This document shows, piece after piece, positions 21,830 through 34,137 of a stretch of DNA of 64,000 bases. The first letter of the stretch is position 1, and each line of letters begins with the position of its first letter. The position numbers were made by a program, and so were the translations under genes. Under the pieces are notes generated by a model. That model was given only the letters and a program-made list of their open reading frames with translations, searched no databases and was not told where the DNA came from. The stretch comes from Isoperla grammatica (taxonomy: Eukaryota; Arthropoda; Insecta; Plecoptera; Perlodidae): assembly GCA_945910005.1 (NCBI GenBank), contig OX246745.1:45108822-45172821 (forward strand), given 5' to 3'.

Positions 21830-24178
21830 GAGGAAGCATGGGTTCACTCAGAGGTAGTAGAGGGAATGAGCGATCATAGGGCCCCAATAGTAGAGTTAGC
21901 ACTAGGTAGTGGGTGGGAGGGAAGGCAGGGAAATAATAGTGAAAGTAGGGACAAGACAATCTGGAGAAATGATAGAGCTGATGTTTAGGGTTTGCAAAGG
22001 GAGTTACTGGTAATGTATGAAGAGTGGTCTAGTAGGGATGTGGGAGTAAATGAAATGTGGGAAAGTTTTCTGCAGATATATAGGGGCTTGTTGGAAAGGT
22101 TTGTGCCGCAGGTGACTAAGGGGGGTGGGACTGACCCAGTATATTATAATAAAAGATTTAGGTGGTTGAAGAGGAAGTGCAGAGAAATATATAAGAGGTA
22201 TAGGAAGACTGGTAAAGGTAAGGAGAAACTTAAGGAGTGGGAGGGAGTTCTTAATAGGGCAAAGGTCGATGCAAAGGATGATTATATGATGCACTTAATG
22301 GATGATGAGGGATTCCAAGGTAAAGGGAGAAGGTTGTATCAACATCTAAGGAACCAGAAAGGGGGGGGGCGAAATACCCACACTTAAGGGGACTGGGGAT
22401 GAGTTATTTACTGGTGATAAGGACAAAGCGGAGGCTTTAAACTCACACTATGGGGAGGTATTCCAAGAGAGGGAAGATTCTAGTATGCAGTGGGAAGGGG
22501 GGAGGGGTAGCAAGCCTCTCACAATAACGAATCTTGATATTAGAAGGGTTTTAGGAAAGATGGGAGGGAGAAAGGCATCGGGGCAGGATGGGTTGATGTG
22601 TAGATTTTTGAAAATTGGGGGGGAGGGGGTTGTTAGGTTTGTAGGGGATATTTGCAGGAAATCATTAAGGGAAGGTACTATACCGGAGGGTTGGAGGGAA
22701 GGACTTGTAGTGCCAATACATAAGGGGGGGATAGAAGTCAAGTAGGGAATTACAGACCTGTTAGTCTCACTTCGGTAGGGAGCAAGATAATGGAAAAGGT
22801 AGTAGCAAATTGTAGGGAGGTGTTGGAGGGGGAGGGATCGTTGGTAGATAGCCAGCATGGGTTTAGGGAGGGGTATTCTTGCGAGACGCAATTGATAGGT
22901 CTTGTTCAGGATATAGGGGAGGCTCTAGATAAGGGGGAGGAGGTTGATGCAGTTTTCCTTGATTTTGAAAAGGCTTTTGATAAAGTGTCTCATGGGATTT
23001 TGATGAGGAAGGTTGATAGTGTGATTGCAGATAAAGGGGTTGTAAGGTGGATGGGAGATTTTCTAGCAAATAGGTCGCAAAGGGTAAGGGTGGGGGGTAG
23101 CGTATCAGCAGCTATCGAAGTTACATCGGGGATGCCGCAGGGGTCGGTGCTGGGTCCACTGTTATTTATAATTTTTATTAATGATATAGGAAGGGATATT
23201 GAGTCAAGATTAAGGTTGTTTGCTGATGATTGCGTCTTGTATAGGGTGATTAAGGGGGTGGAGGATGCTAAGTTGTTGCAGGATGATTTGAACAGGATAG
23301 AGGAGTGGGTTGATGTTAATAGGATGGGTTTGAATGTGGGAAAGTGTAAACTGGTTGGGTTCACGCGTAAATTAAAAGGGGATGCGAGAGAGTATTTTCT
23401 TGAGGGGGTAGTTCTAGAAAAGGTAAAGAAGTATAAGTATTTGGGAATTTTATTGGCCGAAGATTTGGGATGGGGGGACCAGGTGCAGGAAAGTGTAAGA
23501 AAGGGATATAGAAACTTAGGGTTTGTTATGAGGAATTTGAAGGGAGCTAGTAGGGAGGTAAAGGATATGGCTTACAAAACAGTGATACGGCCTATATTGG
23601 AATATGGTGGTGCGGTGTGGGATCCATATAGGAAAGGGGAAGTCATGGAATTAGAAAAGGTGCAGCGTAGGGTGGCAAGGAAGGTTACAGGACAAGTTAG
23701 GAGATGGAGGTATGTGGAAGATAGGTTAGGGAATGTGGTAAGGGCTTATGATAGTGTTACAGCAATGATGGGGGAACTGGGTTGGGAGTTCTTAGAGGAG
23801 AGACGGAGGAGTGATAGGATGTGTAATTTATATAGAGCAGCTAGGGGGAAAGGAGGGTGGGGGGAAATCCAGAGCAGGTTGCAAGAAGGAGTTTATAGAG
23901 GGAGGGGGGATCATAATTGGAAGTTTCAGCGTCGGGTAGTGAGAAGTGATCTGGGTAGGTTTGGTTTTGTTGAGAGAACGGTAAGAGAATGGAATGAGTT
24001 ACCCGAGGAGGTTGTTGAGTGCGAGTCAGTAAGGGAATTTAGAAATAGATTGACGAAAAGGAGGTGACGAGGGAGGGTGGGGAGGGGGGAGGTTTGGATA
24101 GGTTGTCACCGGGTAGTTGTGGCCCATTTGCAGCCTTTAAGTGTTTTAATCTTAATCTTAATCTTAATCTTAATCTAG
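21830..24178 (+). mobile_element. 5'-truncated non-LTR retrotransposon (CR1/Rex-like group)
   Basis: The element begins within the endonuclease domain and runs to a 3' tail of five or so CTTAAT repeats (24146-24178). Near 21868 an in-frame MSDHRAPIVEL matches the last endonuclease motif (SDH). The G-rich strand bias (many GGGG runs) is unusual for the neighbourhood. Clade assignment is tentative. Confidence 0.85.
21868..24067 (+). pseudogene. LINE ORF2: endonuclease end plus reverse transcriptase, frameshifted
   Basis: The frame holds the SDH endonuclease motif (21868), a TAG near 21986, a linker (KRKCREIYKRYRKTGKG), and then reverse transcriptase motifs: KASGQDGL, NYRPVSLTS, QHGFREGYS, VFLDFEKAFDKV (A), SGMPQGSVLGPLLF (B) and LFADDC (C). 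The C-terminal domain ends at 24067. Two frameshifts break it: one at a G run near 22362-22370 and one at a G run near 22722-22729. On either side the reading continues correctly in another frame. Both lesions sit in homopolymers, so they may be real or sequencing indels. Confidence 0.88.
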
Positions 24179-24746
24179 GCAGGCCTAGCTAGGCCTAGGC
24201 CTACCACTTACTTCATTAGGTGCAACTAGCCCTAGGCCTAGGCCTAGCACGTGTCTGAATAGGCCTATGCTAGCCAAAATCTTGTTCTAGGTCTAGATCT
24301 AGGTCTTATTCTATTCGACTTTGCCAGCAACAATGACTATGTATATCATAGAGCTCAGAAACGATTTAGCAAACCGGTTTTGGTCTAAAACGGTTTTGTT
24401 TTCCTGTATATCACACAAAACTCGTCAAAATGGTTTGGAAGCGTATCCAACATGGCCGTTAAGCAATATCTACAAAGCTTTGACGACACTTCTATGTTCT
24501 ATTATAAATGTGTGTGAAACCTTTTAAAACCTATGAACATTCACGTACAAATAATTTTGAGGTTGGGATGCGCATCAAACAGTTAAAAATATTCTTGACA
24601 GCTGACTGCAATAATAACTGCAACAACAGCAACACTCTGATATCGAAAGTCGAACATCGTGCCACCGCCTACCACATTAAGCCGCTTACGTTTACCTCAC
24701 CAGAGTAATCCGTCAGTTCGCAAACCAAACCCAATCAGTAGCTGCA
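24179..24746. other. TAGGCCTA-rich spacer
   Basis: 24179-24310 is dominated by overlapping AGGCCTA/TAGGCCT words. The rest is anonymous with no gene. Confidence 0.5.
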
Positions 24747-26180
24747 GGGCGATTCTCTAAGATGCGCGGTAAATTTAACTTAAACGACACTTATGTTCAC
24801 CTACCACACGATAAGCTACCGCGGGATTCCCAACTACCATTTCATAACATTCGATAACCTTATCGAAAGGACGTAGCCGTTGCAGCAGAGCAGCGCCTGT
24901 TATATATTAGTTTGTGTATGTTTTCGAAACGGCTGTGTACACTATAGAAAGTTAACCAATGACAACGCGTGAATAAATGGAACATTTGCCATTAGGTTAG
25001 TTTGATTTACGGACACCTTCTGATGCTTCTGCACTTTTTGCAAATATTGCAGCATTAGATTCCTTTGATTTACCGTCACCTTTTGTACTTTTTGCCATAC
25101 ATCCCATGAAATAACATGGAGTGAGTGCAAAAAGTACAAAAGGTGAAACCAAATCAAATGAGCCTAGTGCTTGAACTTAGAACTAGGCCAAAATAAACTA
25201 GGGTTCTAGGTAGGGATGACATCGGGTAATAAAATTCGGAACCGGTTCCAGCTCTCATATTACCCGGGTACCCGGATCCTGAAAACGTATTTTTCGATGT
25301 GTAGGCTTGATTTGAAGGTCCTCGCTTGGCCTTGTGAAGTGCGCGGGGAGCAAAGACGAGGGACGAATGACATGCACACCGCCCGCTCGGTGAGCCTTTT
25401 GGAATACGCCTGCAGTAATCACGTCGAGTAAAAAAAGCTTTTCTCAATACACAACAGAAGCACGTAGGCTACATAAAACATGACATTTTAAGGAAAATAA
25501 ATAGTAAAGGAACAAGTATTAGCCAGAATGTTAAATAAAGAACAAGCAGTAACGAATGCAAGTCGGCTCGCGTCTGTTCTGTTCCCCGCCAACGCATGTG
25601 TTGTGGACAGGTGGGGGGTGGGTAGGCGTACGCCGTACCTGCTGGCTCCACCGGAATCGACCGCAGCAATACTCGCGCGTACATTTAGCCTAGAAACCCA
25701 TTAAAGAATTACCCGGACCCGAAAAACGGCTCCGGGTTAATATTTGGAGCCGGGTACCCGATGTCATCCTTAGTTCTAGGCCTACTCTAACTTGACGTGA
25801 TGGCACGGCAAACTACAAAAGTAGGGTTATGATAATAAAATTACTTATAGACTTTTGTAGTTTTGTTTCAAAACTACAAATTATATTTTCTTACTTACAT
25901 ATCTATTTTTAAATATACATATTGTACATTTGTATCGATACACAACAAATTTCTATAATCAATTAGTTCAAAAGCTGAAGTGAACATGAGATGGCTTGAA
26001 AAGTCCGCCATGTTTTTTTATCGCACGTCTAAAGAGAGTGGTATGGAGCGCGCTACTTTTAGCGTAGGTGGTAACAGTCTTTGTCGATAAAACACGGTAG
26101 AGAATCGCTAACTCAATGCGGTATGGCTCGTAACGTCCAAAACGGGCGGTAAATTTACCATGGACCTTAGAGAATCACCC
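24747..26180. mobile_element. Inverted-repeat DNA element with nested hAT
   Basis: Left end GGGCGATTCTCTAAG and right end CTTAGAGAATCACCC are inverted, with GGTAAATTTA conserved further in on both sides. Both flanks show TGCA (24743-24746 and 26181-26184), giving a possible 4-bp duplication, although the flank is itself palindromic. No transposase is present. Superfamily is unassigned. Confidence 0.65.
25211..25772. mobile_element. hAT-like element with perfect 8-bp duplication
   Basis: Ends TAGGGATGACATCGGGTA and TACCCGATGTCATCCTTA are flanked by GTTCTAGG at 25203-25210 and 25773-25780. It has subterminal GGGTACCCGG palindromes and no transposase. It is inserted in the element at 24747-26180 and is therefore younger. 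Confidence 0.92.
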
Positions 26181-26186
26181 TGCAGG

Positions 26187-26720
26187 TCGGGTGTGACTGG
26201 TGATCACGTCAGTTGAAGCTATTTAATTCGTTCGTCTTATTTGGTATCAGTGTAAGGATAACTGTGATGTGTGACCATTTTAAATTGTGAAAGCTTTAGT
26301 AAGCTTTATGTAAACAAATTTCAGTCTTAATGAGATGTGATAATTTGCAATGCTTAATTTCTAATTGGTAATTTTTTTGACAAAATTTGAAATAAATTCT
26401 CCAGTTCTTACTTCGACGCTACAGTATAAATTTACCCAGTATATCGATATCATAATCTCGTTTCATAAAATATCTGCCAAATCAGTGGTTGTTTATGTAT
26501 CTCACTACACAGGTATGGTTGTTCACAGTCGTTTAATCCACAACTACAAGAGTGTGTTCTATTGTTGTTTAGTGTGTAAGTGATAATTATTTAAATTGCC
26601 AGTTTGCAATTGAATGTCTCGGGAATACTTGGGGTTCGCGATATCGTGCTCTTGTATACCAGCATCTTTACTGACATAGCCTAATTTTGTTACTCAACAC
26701 CACATTGCCATTAATTGAAC
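26187..26720. other. Intergenic, no gene seen
   Basis: AT-rich, with no repeat or exon recognised. Confidence 0.45.
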
Positions 26721-27375
26721 CAAGATTTAAGATTTAAAGCAAAGGAAACCGAAAGGCTAAGGAAAATTGGAAATTACCTCTCTTTGGCTCCACGACCCAC
26801 CCTCCATCAAGTTTGCTACTTTTAATAATATAGTTAATCTTCACTAAAAAGTTTCCTCTCTAGCTCCGCTTCCCGGCTGTAACGTGTGAAAGTTTCAGAA
26901 TGGATAATGAAGGCTTAGGAAGCAAAAGTAGGTATTACCCCTCCCCTGTGTGCCTCCCTGTCGCCGGCCGCACTTAGGCTCGGTCGGCGCCATCGCCATG
27001 TCTGTTTCTGACCTATCTTATTTTATTGTCTATTATTTTATTTTATTTTCTTTCATTCATTTTATTCTTCATTCATTTAGTTTGATTTTATTTCATTCAT
27101 TTTCTTACTTATGCTTCTGTTATGCGTGTCATTTGCGTGTGTGTCCTATTACTTTTTACTTTTTAGTGTGTTCTTACAATTTGAACTATTTGTTTGTTTA
27201 ACCTTTGTGTGTTTTAACAACTTTACACCCTGTTTGCCACTTTCTATTCTTAGTTAGTACTTATCCTTAGTCTAGATTATAAGTCCACTTTTGTACATGG
27301 CTACAGAGGGCAATTTGTGCCCTACATTGGCCTTCCCGCTCTCGGGCGGGTAAACTTCAATAAATACAAATACAT
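26721..27375 (+). mobile_element. Probable LINE 3' end fragment
   Basis: The stretch ends with ACAGAGGGCAATTTGTGCCC, then CTCTCGGGCGGGTAAACTTC and an AATAAATACAAATACA tail, the layout of a non-LTR element 3' untranslated region. No coding part survives. Confidence 0.4.
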
Positions 27376-28348
27376 ATACAATTATTTGAATTATTAAAAT
27401 AATGTTCATTTTGACTTGTATTCGACAGACGTAATTCCGATCAAGTTCTCTGTTAACTGCCTACCTGCTACAACTGTGTGAAAGTCGCATGGCCAGATCC
27501 TGATTAGAGACAGACCAAAGAAAAGCAGCTTCAAATAGAATGTTTAGCACTCTCTCAGTTTTAAAAAATGCACTTTTGGAGCATCTACTCTTCCCCTTCC
27601 TACAAATACGGGAATCGATTCTTCAAATTTGGGTTCGATTATTAAAGGAATCGATTAATCGATGTCATTTCTATTTCCTACGTTTCTGGTTTACTATATA
27701 AACTTTGCTAAGATGAATAATAACAACGGTCCTAGGCGTAGTCACTTCAGTTGGCACGCACTGTTCATGGGGTATGCCTACTTCAAACAACTAAATTGTA
27801 ACTATTGTTATCGTAATCAAGAAAGTTGGTAGGCCTACCTAGGTCCATTTTAATATTTTACACAGGTGCGATGTGGACGATCCCGATAGCATAGGCTAGG
27901 TTTAGTTTACACATGTCAGGAGCATAGCCAACGATACATACGCACAGTTGTTATCAGTAACAATTGAAGATAGACCTGCGTTCTACAATGAAATCATGGT
28001 TACGATCATAGTAGGGATTGACAGATGGGCAGTGTCCAATGAAATCATAGCCAATGCTAAGTGACTGTCAGTTTCTAAAAGTCTAGCCTAGAGATAGGCC
28101 TATAGTAGATATGTGTATTGTAGACTTACTTGTAACTGAGAAAGTTATAATTTTTAATTTACAATCTTCTTGGAGAAGTGGGCCCTAAGCATTCTGCTAT
28201 TATGAGCTTCATAGGCATGTATTGTAGAGCCAGCTTTTATTAGGTGAAGTCCAATTTTTAGCAATGTAAGTTATCGATTTCCAAGCAGTTTTGGGAGACA
28301 AGTAGACTTGTGGCTAGTGTTATTGTTTGTCTGATTATGTGCGGTAGG
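27376..28348. other. Intergenic, no gene seen
   Basis: Anonymous AT-rich sequence. ATCGATTAATCGATG at about 27650-27666 resembles MITE internal words but has no partner end nearby. Confidence 0.4.
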
Positions 28349-28574
28349 AGGGGCCAAACGGCTAGATATGTGCAAGTAGGGGGTAAGAATATAGAGAACC
28401 CAACAGCTTACCCGGTTGGTGACTGCGGGGGTCTCATAAAATTAGGGGTTACATGTAAACCCTCATAGATAAAATTAGGGTTTACATGTAACCCCTAATT
28501 TTATGAGACCCCTGCAGTCACCAACCAGGTAAGCTGTTGGGTTCCCTATATTCTTACCCCCTACTTGCACATGT
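28349..28574. mobile_element. Penelope-like terminal hairpin
   Basis: Arms of about 98 bp (28366-28463 and 28476-28574) are near-perfect reverse complements. They carry the same GAGGGGCCAAACGGCTAGATATG, CCAACAGCTTACC and CTGTTGGGTTCCC words as the foldback at 346-1075. No protein tail remains, so this is the terminal-repeat part alone. Confidence 0.7.
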
Positions 28575-28616
28575 GTATCTGATTAGTCAGACCTACTACT
28601 CAATTAAGCTATTAGT

Positions 28617-28617
<1 letters not shown>

Positions 28618-28712
<95 letters not shown>
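28618..28712. repeat. (CA)n microsatellite
   Basis: About 95 bp of uninterrupted CA dinucleotide. Open frames through it are artefacts of the repeat. Confidence 0.98.
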
Positions 28713-28714
<2 letters not shown>

Positions 28715-28749
28715 CCTTCTGGACATAGTTTTCTCTCCCCTATCGGTTT

Positions 28750-28753
<4 letters not shown>

Positions 28754-28846
<93 letters not shown>
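28754..28846. repeat. (TAA)n then (CA)n compound microsatellite
   Basis: (ATA/TAA)n at 28754-28790 runs straight into (CA)n to 28846. Confidence 0.97.
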
Positions 28847-28847
<1 letters not shown>

Positions 28848-28850
28848 AGG

Positions 28851-28975
28851 GCCTGGATTCACGAAGGTGCCTAACTTAGGACGTCTTAGCGTTAGGATTT
28901 GCCTAAGATAAGACACTGTTAAGACACTGCTAGGACGTCCTAACTAGACGTCCTAAGTTAAGTCACGGCCTATTA
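28851..28975. mobile_element. Truncated MITE end (GGATTCACGAAGG family)
   Basis: Begins CCAGGGCCTGGATTCACGAA and continues GGTGCCTAACTTAGGACGTC. The matching inverted end is not found before the TATG microsatellite; the closest is at 38352. It is a partial copy or one end of something larger. Confidence 0.55.
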
Positions 28976-28983
28976 TGGCCTAT

Positions 28984-30335
28984 GTTATGTATGTATGTAT
29001 GTATGTATGTATGTATGTATGTATGTATGTATGTATGTATGTATGTATGTATGTATGTATGTATGTATGTATGTATGTATGTATGTATGTATGTATGTAT
29101 GTATGTATGTATGTATGTATGTATGTATGTATGTATGTATGTATGTATGTATGTATGTATGTATGTATGTATGTATGTATGTATGTATGTATGTATGTAT
29201 GTATGTATGTATGTATGTATGTATGTATGTATGTATGTATGTATGTATGTATGTATGTATGAATGTATTTATGTATGTATGTATGTATGTATGTATGTAT
29301 GTATGTATGTTATGTATGTTATGTATGTTATGTATGTATGTATGTATGTATGTATGTATGTATGTATGTATGTATGTATGTATGTATGTATGTATGTATG
29401 TATGTATGTATGTATGTATGTATGTATGTATGTATGTATGTATGTATGTATGTATGTATGTATGTATGTATGTATGTATGTATGTATGTATGTATGTATG
29501 TATGTATGTATGTATGTATGTATGTATGTATGTATGTATGTATGTATGTATGTATGTATGTATGTATGTATGTATGTATGTATGTATGTATGTATGTATG
29601 TATGTATGTATGTATGTATGTATGTATGTATGTATGTATGTATGTATGTATGTATGTATGTATGTATGTATGTATGTATGTATGTATGTATGTATGTATG
29701 TATGTATGTATGTATGTATGTATGTTATGTATGTATGTATGTTATGTATGTATGTATGTATGTATGTATGTATGTATGTATGTATGTATGTATGTATGTA
29801 TGTATGTATGTATGTATGTATGTATGTATGTATGTATGTATGTATGTATGTATGTATGTATGTATGTATGTATGTATGTATGTATGTATGTATGTATGTA
29901 TGTATGTATGTATGTATGTATGTATGTATGTATGTATGTATGTATGTATGTATGTATGTATGTATGTATGTATGTATGTATGTATGTATGTATGTATGTA
30001 TGTATGTATGTTATGTATGTTATGTATGTTATGTATGTTATGTATGTATGTATGTATGTATGTATGTATGTATGTATGTATGTATGTATGTATGTATGTA
30101 TGTATGTATGTATGTATGTATGTATGTATGTATGTATGTATGTATGTATGTATGTATGTATGTATGTATGTATGTATGTATGTATGTATGTATGTATGTA
30201 TGTATGTATGTATGTTATGTATGTATGTATGTATGTATGTATGTATGTATGTATGTATGTATGTATGTATGTATGTATGTATGTATGTATGTATGTATGT
30301 ATGTATGTATGTATGTATGTATGTATGCATGTATG
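28984..30335. repeat. (TATG)n microsatellite, about 1.35 kb
   Basis: Nearly pure GTAT tetranucleotide with rare breaks (GAATGTATTT near 29261; TTATGTATG insertions near 29310, 29725, 30010 and 30213). Neither strand of the repeat contains stop codons in any frame, which explains the long Met-Tyr-Val-Cys and Thr-Tyr-Ile-His frames. Confidence 0.98.
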
Positions 30336-30771
30336 ATTTTTGTTCATGGTTATATGTGACAATATTTGGGCCAAATTATTATCCAAAAATAATTATGTGT
30401 ATGTAGGCCTACCATACTATCTAAAAAACCAGAAAAATTAATCTGAATTGGTCATTAACATTATATTAGGAATTAAAGTATCATTAAAGAGATTTAGAAT
30501 TTACTTCACAATAGTAAGCTGATGTAAGTAGGTATAGTTAAAAATTAAAATAAATTAAGAGTTGCCTTTACTTATGAGTTATGACCTAATAAATTGAAAC
30601 AGTTGTGTGAAAATTTTGAATATCATCATTGATAACACTGGTAGAATGAATCTTGAAAATTTCACCAGAGTAGTATTAATAGTTAATACCCTTATACAAT
30701 GTGACAATTATAGTGTCAGAGTGTTCATCAAAACTAAAATATTTTAAGCAATTCATACTTTGGTTTTTGTG
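30336..30771. other. Intergenic, no gene seen
   Basis: AT-rich with no feature recognised. Confidence 0.45.
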
Positions 30772-30775
30772 TTAA

Positions 30776-31447
30776 AGGGATAGTCGGGTGAAAAACTAAA
30801 GAACTACCATTTGTAGATGTCCACCTTTAAATATAAAAAACATGACTAAAAGATACCATACTTTAAAAGCAGGCGGTTAAAAAATTAAAGAAAACGCGAT
30901 TTTTTGGTTTGTTGCTACCAAGTAGCACCGAGCAACTTTTCTCATGGTAATTCCCATGTAAAAAAAATGTTGCCTTGAGAAAGTAAAACCACCGCTAAAA
31001 TAGGGCACTGATCAAAAATCGATCAGGAGGTCTAATGTGCATCGTTTCTCTACCGATAACATGCTTCTTAGTACGAACGTGTACTTCTACAAAATACCAT
31101 GCAATTAATTTTTTTGTGACATAATGTGTAGAAAAGTTGCAATCTGTTTTGAGCGGTACTGTCCGCAGTCGCCGAGCGTTTCGCGGAGCGCGGGCTGGTC
31201 TCGTATAACACAATGAGTCCTCTGTTTATCGGGAAGGCGCCAGCGACCTCAGAACCGATACAGTTGCACTACGCTTTAGAAGAAAAATGCAGCAAGAGCT
31301 GCCGAAGGGAATCTAGTAGAATTGCTAATTGTTCACTATTTTTTTTCTTGCATTGAAGCAACCTATATCAATTGTATTTTACACAAAACTGAATTTCATG
31401 GACTAATGACTAATTTTGATTTTTTAGTTCTTCATCTGACTATCCCT
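30776..31447. mobile_element. TTAA-flanked inverted-repeat element
   Basis: Ends AGGGATAGTCGGGTGAA and TTCATCTGACTATCCCT are inverted with TTAA at both flanks (30772-30775 and 31448-31451). A 4-bp TTAA duplication is the piggyBac rule, but the termini are not diagnostic. No transposase is encoded. Confidence 0.65.
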
Positions 31448-31451
31448 TTAA

Positions 31452-33529
31452 CATATTGTTTCCTATGAAACATAATAAGGTGAGATACTTTCTATTAGGT
31501 ACATAATATTGCACCATTACCATAAAAATGCACCTAATCCTAACTTAATCAGAAGTAAAATTCATGGTGACTAGTGAGGTAATCATAACAAAATGGGAGA
31601 GTAAAGTGTGTGCATTTAAATCAATGTAGGCCTATTTGTTCTGAAATAGTATAGTCAGTCAAATAAACAGATTATAATGAGACCAATTAGTAGACATATT
31701 GATTTTAAAAAAATGTTTAAAATATTTGAAATTTTGTTTCATTTGTTAATTCAAAGGTGTCCCTCTAAAAATTATGAGAAGTTCATAGACTCAGTGTCCA
31801 TAGGTTTTCAAATTAAAAAAGCTGTAAGAACACTCCTCAAAGAAAGACACATGGTACCACTAACTAGAACTACCCAATATTTACTTTCCTTGGCTATGTT
31901 TTTGGGGGGATGAAAGGAATTATAGTTTGGAATCATAAACATGCATTTCAAATAAAAGAACTTAAAAGAGACTTGCAAGTTATACTTAATACTACTGTAC
32001 TTTCAAGAAAATTACATTTAGATGACTGAATGGCAGTGTAGTGTGGATGACCAATCACAATGACTGAAATTCAAACAAAATATAGATATGTATAATAATT
32101 TCTCACCATACAATTAGTTTGTTGAACAATTCTAACAAATAAATATTATACATTTTTATTGTTACATTTTACTTTTGATGAGAATGTATGCTACTAGCAG
32201 AGTATAACCCTATTTTCTAAAATTTTCAATAATATTGCACCCAAGTAGTTGAAATGCATTCCCCCAGTCTTACAGATACGAGTACATACAAAGACTACAA
32301 GCTACCAACTAACTGCAAATATGTTTTATTATGTATGGTACAATAAAAATTCAAGTCGTGTGCATCTCCTTTCAACACACCACCACAATAGAATCTGAAA
32401 CTAATTGAAAATAATTTCTTGAATTTTTCTTTCTTAATTTTGCTTATGTGTATGAGTGATAGAAACTACAAATCACTCAATTATTTCATCCTTGTTGATA
32501 CTTTCCACAATATCACACCATGCTCACATCACTGTTACATTTTTTAGTAGATATGTAACAAAAATTATTGTTTAACAAAATGTACTGGGTCTGTACACCA
32601 ACACAAGAATACAATATTATTTAAAAATACAAAAAACAATAATTTATAGAAATTTAAAACATAAATAGTTTGTGCTGAATTGAATGTGAAAAATGAAAAA
32701 TAAAATACAAAATTAAGATAATTTAAGAGCCGATAGGGCATAGAGTTCAAACAGACAGATAATAATGTTATATTTTGCTAATTTAGGATCTGTATGCTGG
32801 CTTGAAATGGGTTTGTTCTTATAATAGCCTGTATTTTGTTGGAAGTTATAACAGATAAGGCTACCATTGTATAAATTTAACAAAAGTAAAAAATTACCAT
32901 TTATTGATATAAAATATATGAATTCATGAGACATATAGTTCAGCATTGAAACCAAGTGAAGACATATTGTTCGAGTCATGTACCTGTTTCAAGTGAGCTA
33001 ATGTTGAACTGGACCACTGACTGCAGGTTGCGACTTAATTTTGAGCGTTACGTTAAACTGTAAATGAGCTGTAAATGTTAAATTAAAAATATTTTTGTGC
33101 AAGATATCCATTTTAGTATCACCCAATGAATATACCCTTATACCACCAACATATAAGCCCACATTCATGTGATATGTGTGCATAACTAACAGTAATAGTA
33201 AAAATAACAACCTGTAGGCTTAAAATAGACTTTGAAGATATAGCATATTTTCTATTCAGAGAGAGCCTACTATAATCTTCAATACATGTTTAGGAGCACG
33301 TTTATGAGTCTGTAGTAGCCAGTAGGAGCAATATGTGTACAGTTGTACCATACACTTATTTTTGTTTCATAAACAATCCTACAAAATTGAGAATATTTAA
33401 GTTTGACATAGTAGTGGACCAACTTTCAAGTACACGATATTTAACCTATAGGGCCTACCTCTAATGCTAGGACCACTACAACCAGCCAGACCCCACTGTC
33501 TATTACTACAGTAGGTATAGGGTTAGCCT
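31452..33529. other. Intergenic, no gene seen
   Basis: About 2 kb of strongly AT-rich sequence. One 78-codon frame at 31677-31913 shows no domain. Nothing else was recognised. Confidence 0.45.
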
Positions 33530-34137
33530 ATAGCATTAGCAGAGGTGTGGTAGTGCCTGTAGGCCTATAGGCCTAGGCCTATATCCATGAGCTTAAGATT
33601 TTGAGACATTCTCTTCTCTTGTCAAGTCAATCTTTTCTTTCTAACCAAAGCTATTCTAGAATCACTAGACAACAATTTGTAAGATGGGCTACAGGCTTAT
33701 GCCCTACTGGTAGGAGATTATTTGGAATGGTAGATTATTATGTATATGTAATGAATGCAGTATAATGTAGGCCCTATATACATGTAATGTAATAGGCCTA
33801 TGTATACATATTTTGAAGAGCACGTTTAGGCCTAGGCCTATGGCTCTGAAGTAGTCAGCAGGATACATACTGCCTCTGTAGAGCCACATTAACTGGGTCT
33901 CACCCATTATGATCGTAGGGTAGAGGCATATATGCTAGGGTCTAGGCCCAGCACGAAGGCTTAGCTAGGCCCTAGACCCACACGTTTGGGGCGCCTAGCG
34001 TAGGCCTAGGCCTAGTCCTATGCCCCAGAGACCTGAACATGAGCCACAGCCCATAGTGCCTTCATTCAAAGCAGTTCTTATTTCAATTTATATTGTTAGG
34101 GCCTACCTTGTAGCCTGGACTAGCCTAGGCTAGGCCT
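33530..34137. repeat. TAGGCCTA word cluster upstream of LINE
   Basis: Many overlapping TAGGCCTA, GGCCTAGG and AGGCCTAT words, densest at 33555-33585, 33825-33840 and 33935-34137. No unit length is constant, so this is a word-level enrichment, not a tandem array. Confidence 0.6.

Noticed and set aside
28975..30406. Very long open frames of Met-Tyr-Val-Cys and Thr-Tyr-Ile-His repeats
   Set aside because: The TATG repeat lacks stop codons on both strands, so open frames are automatic.
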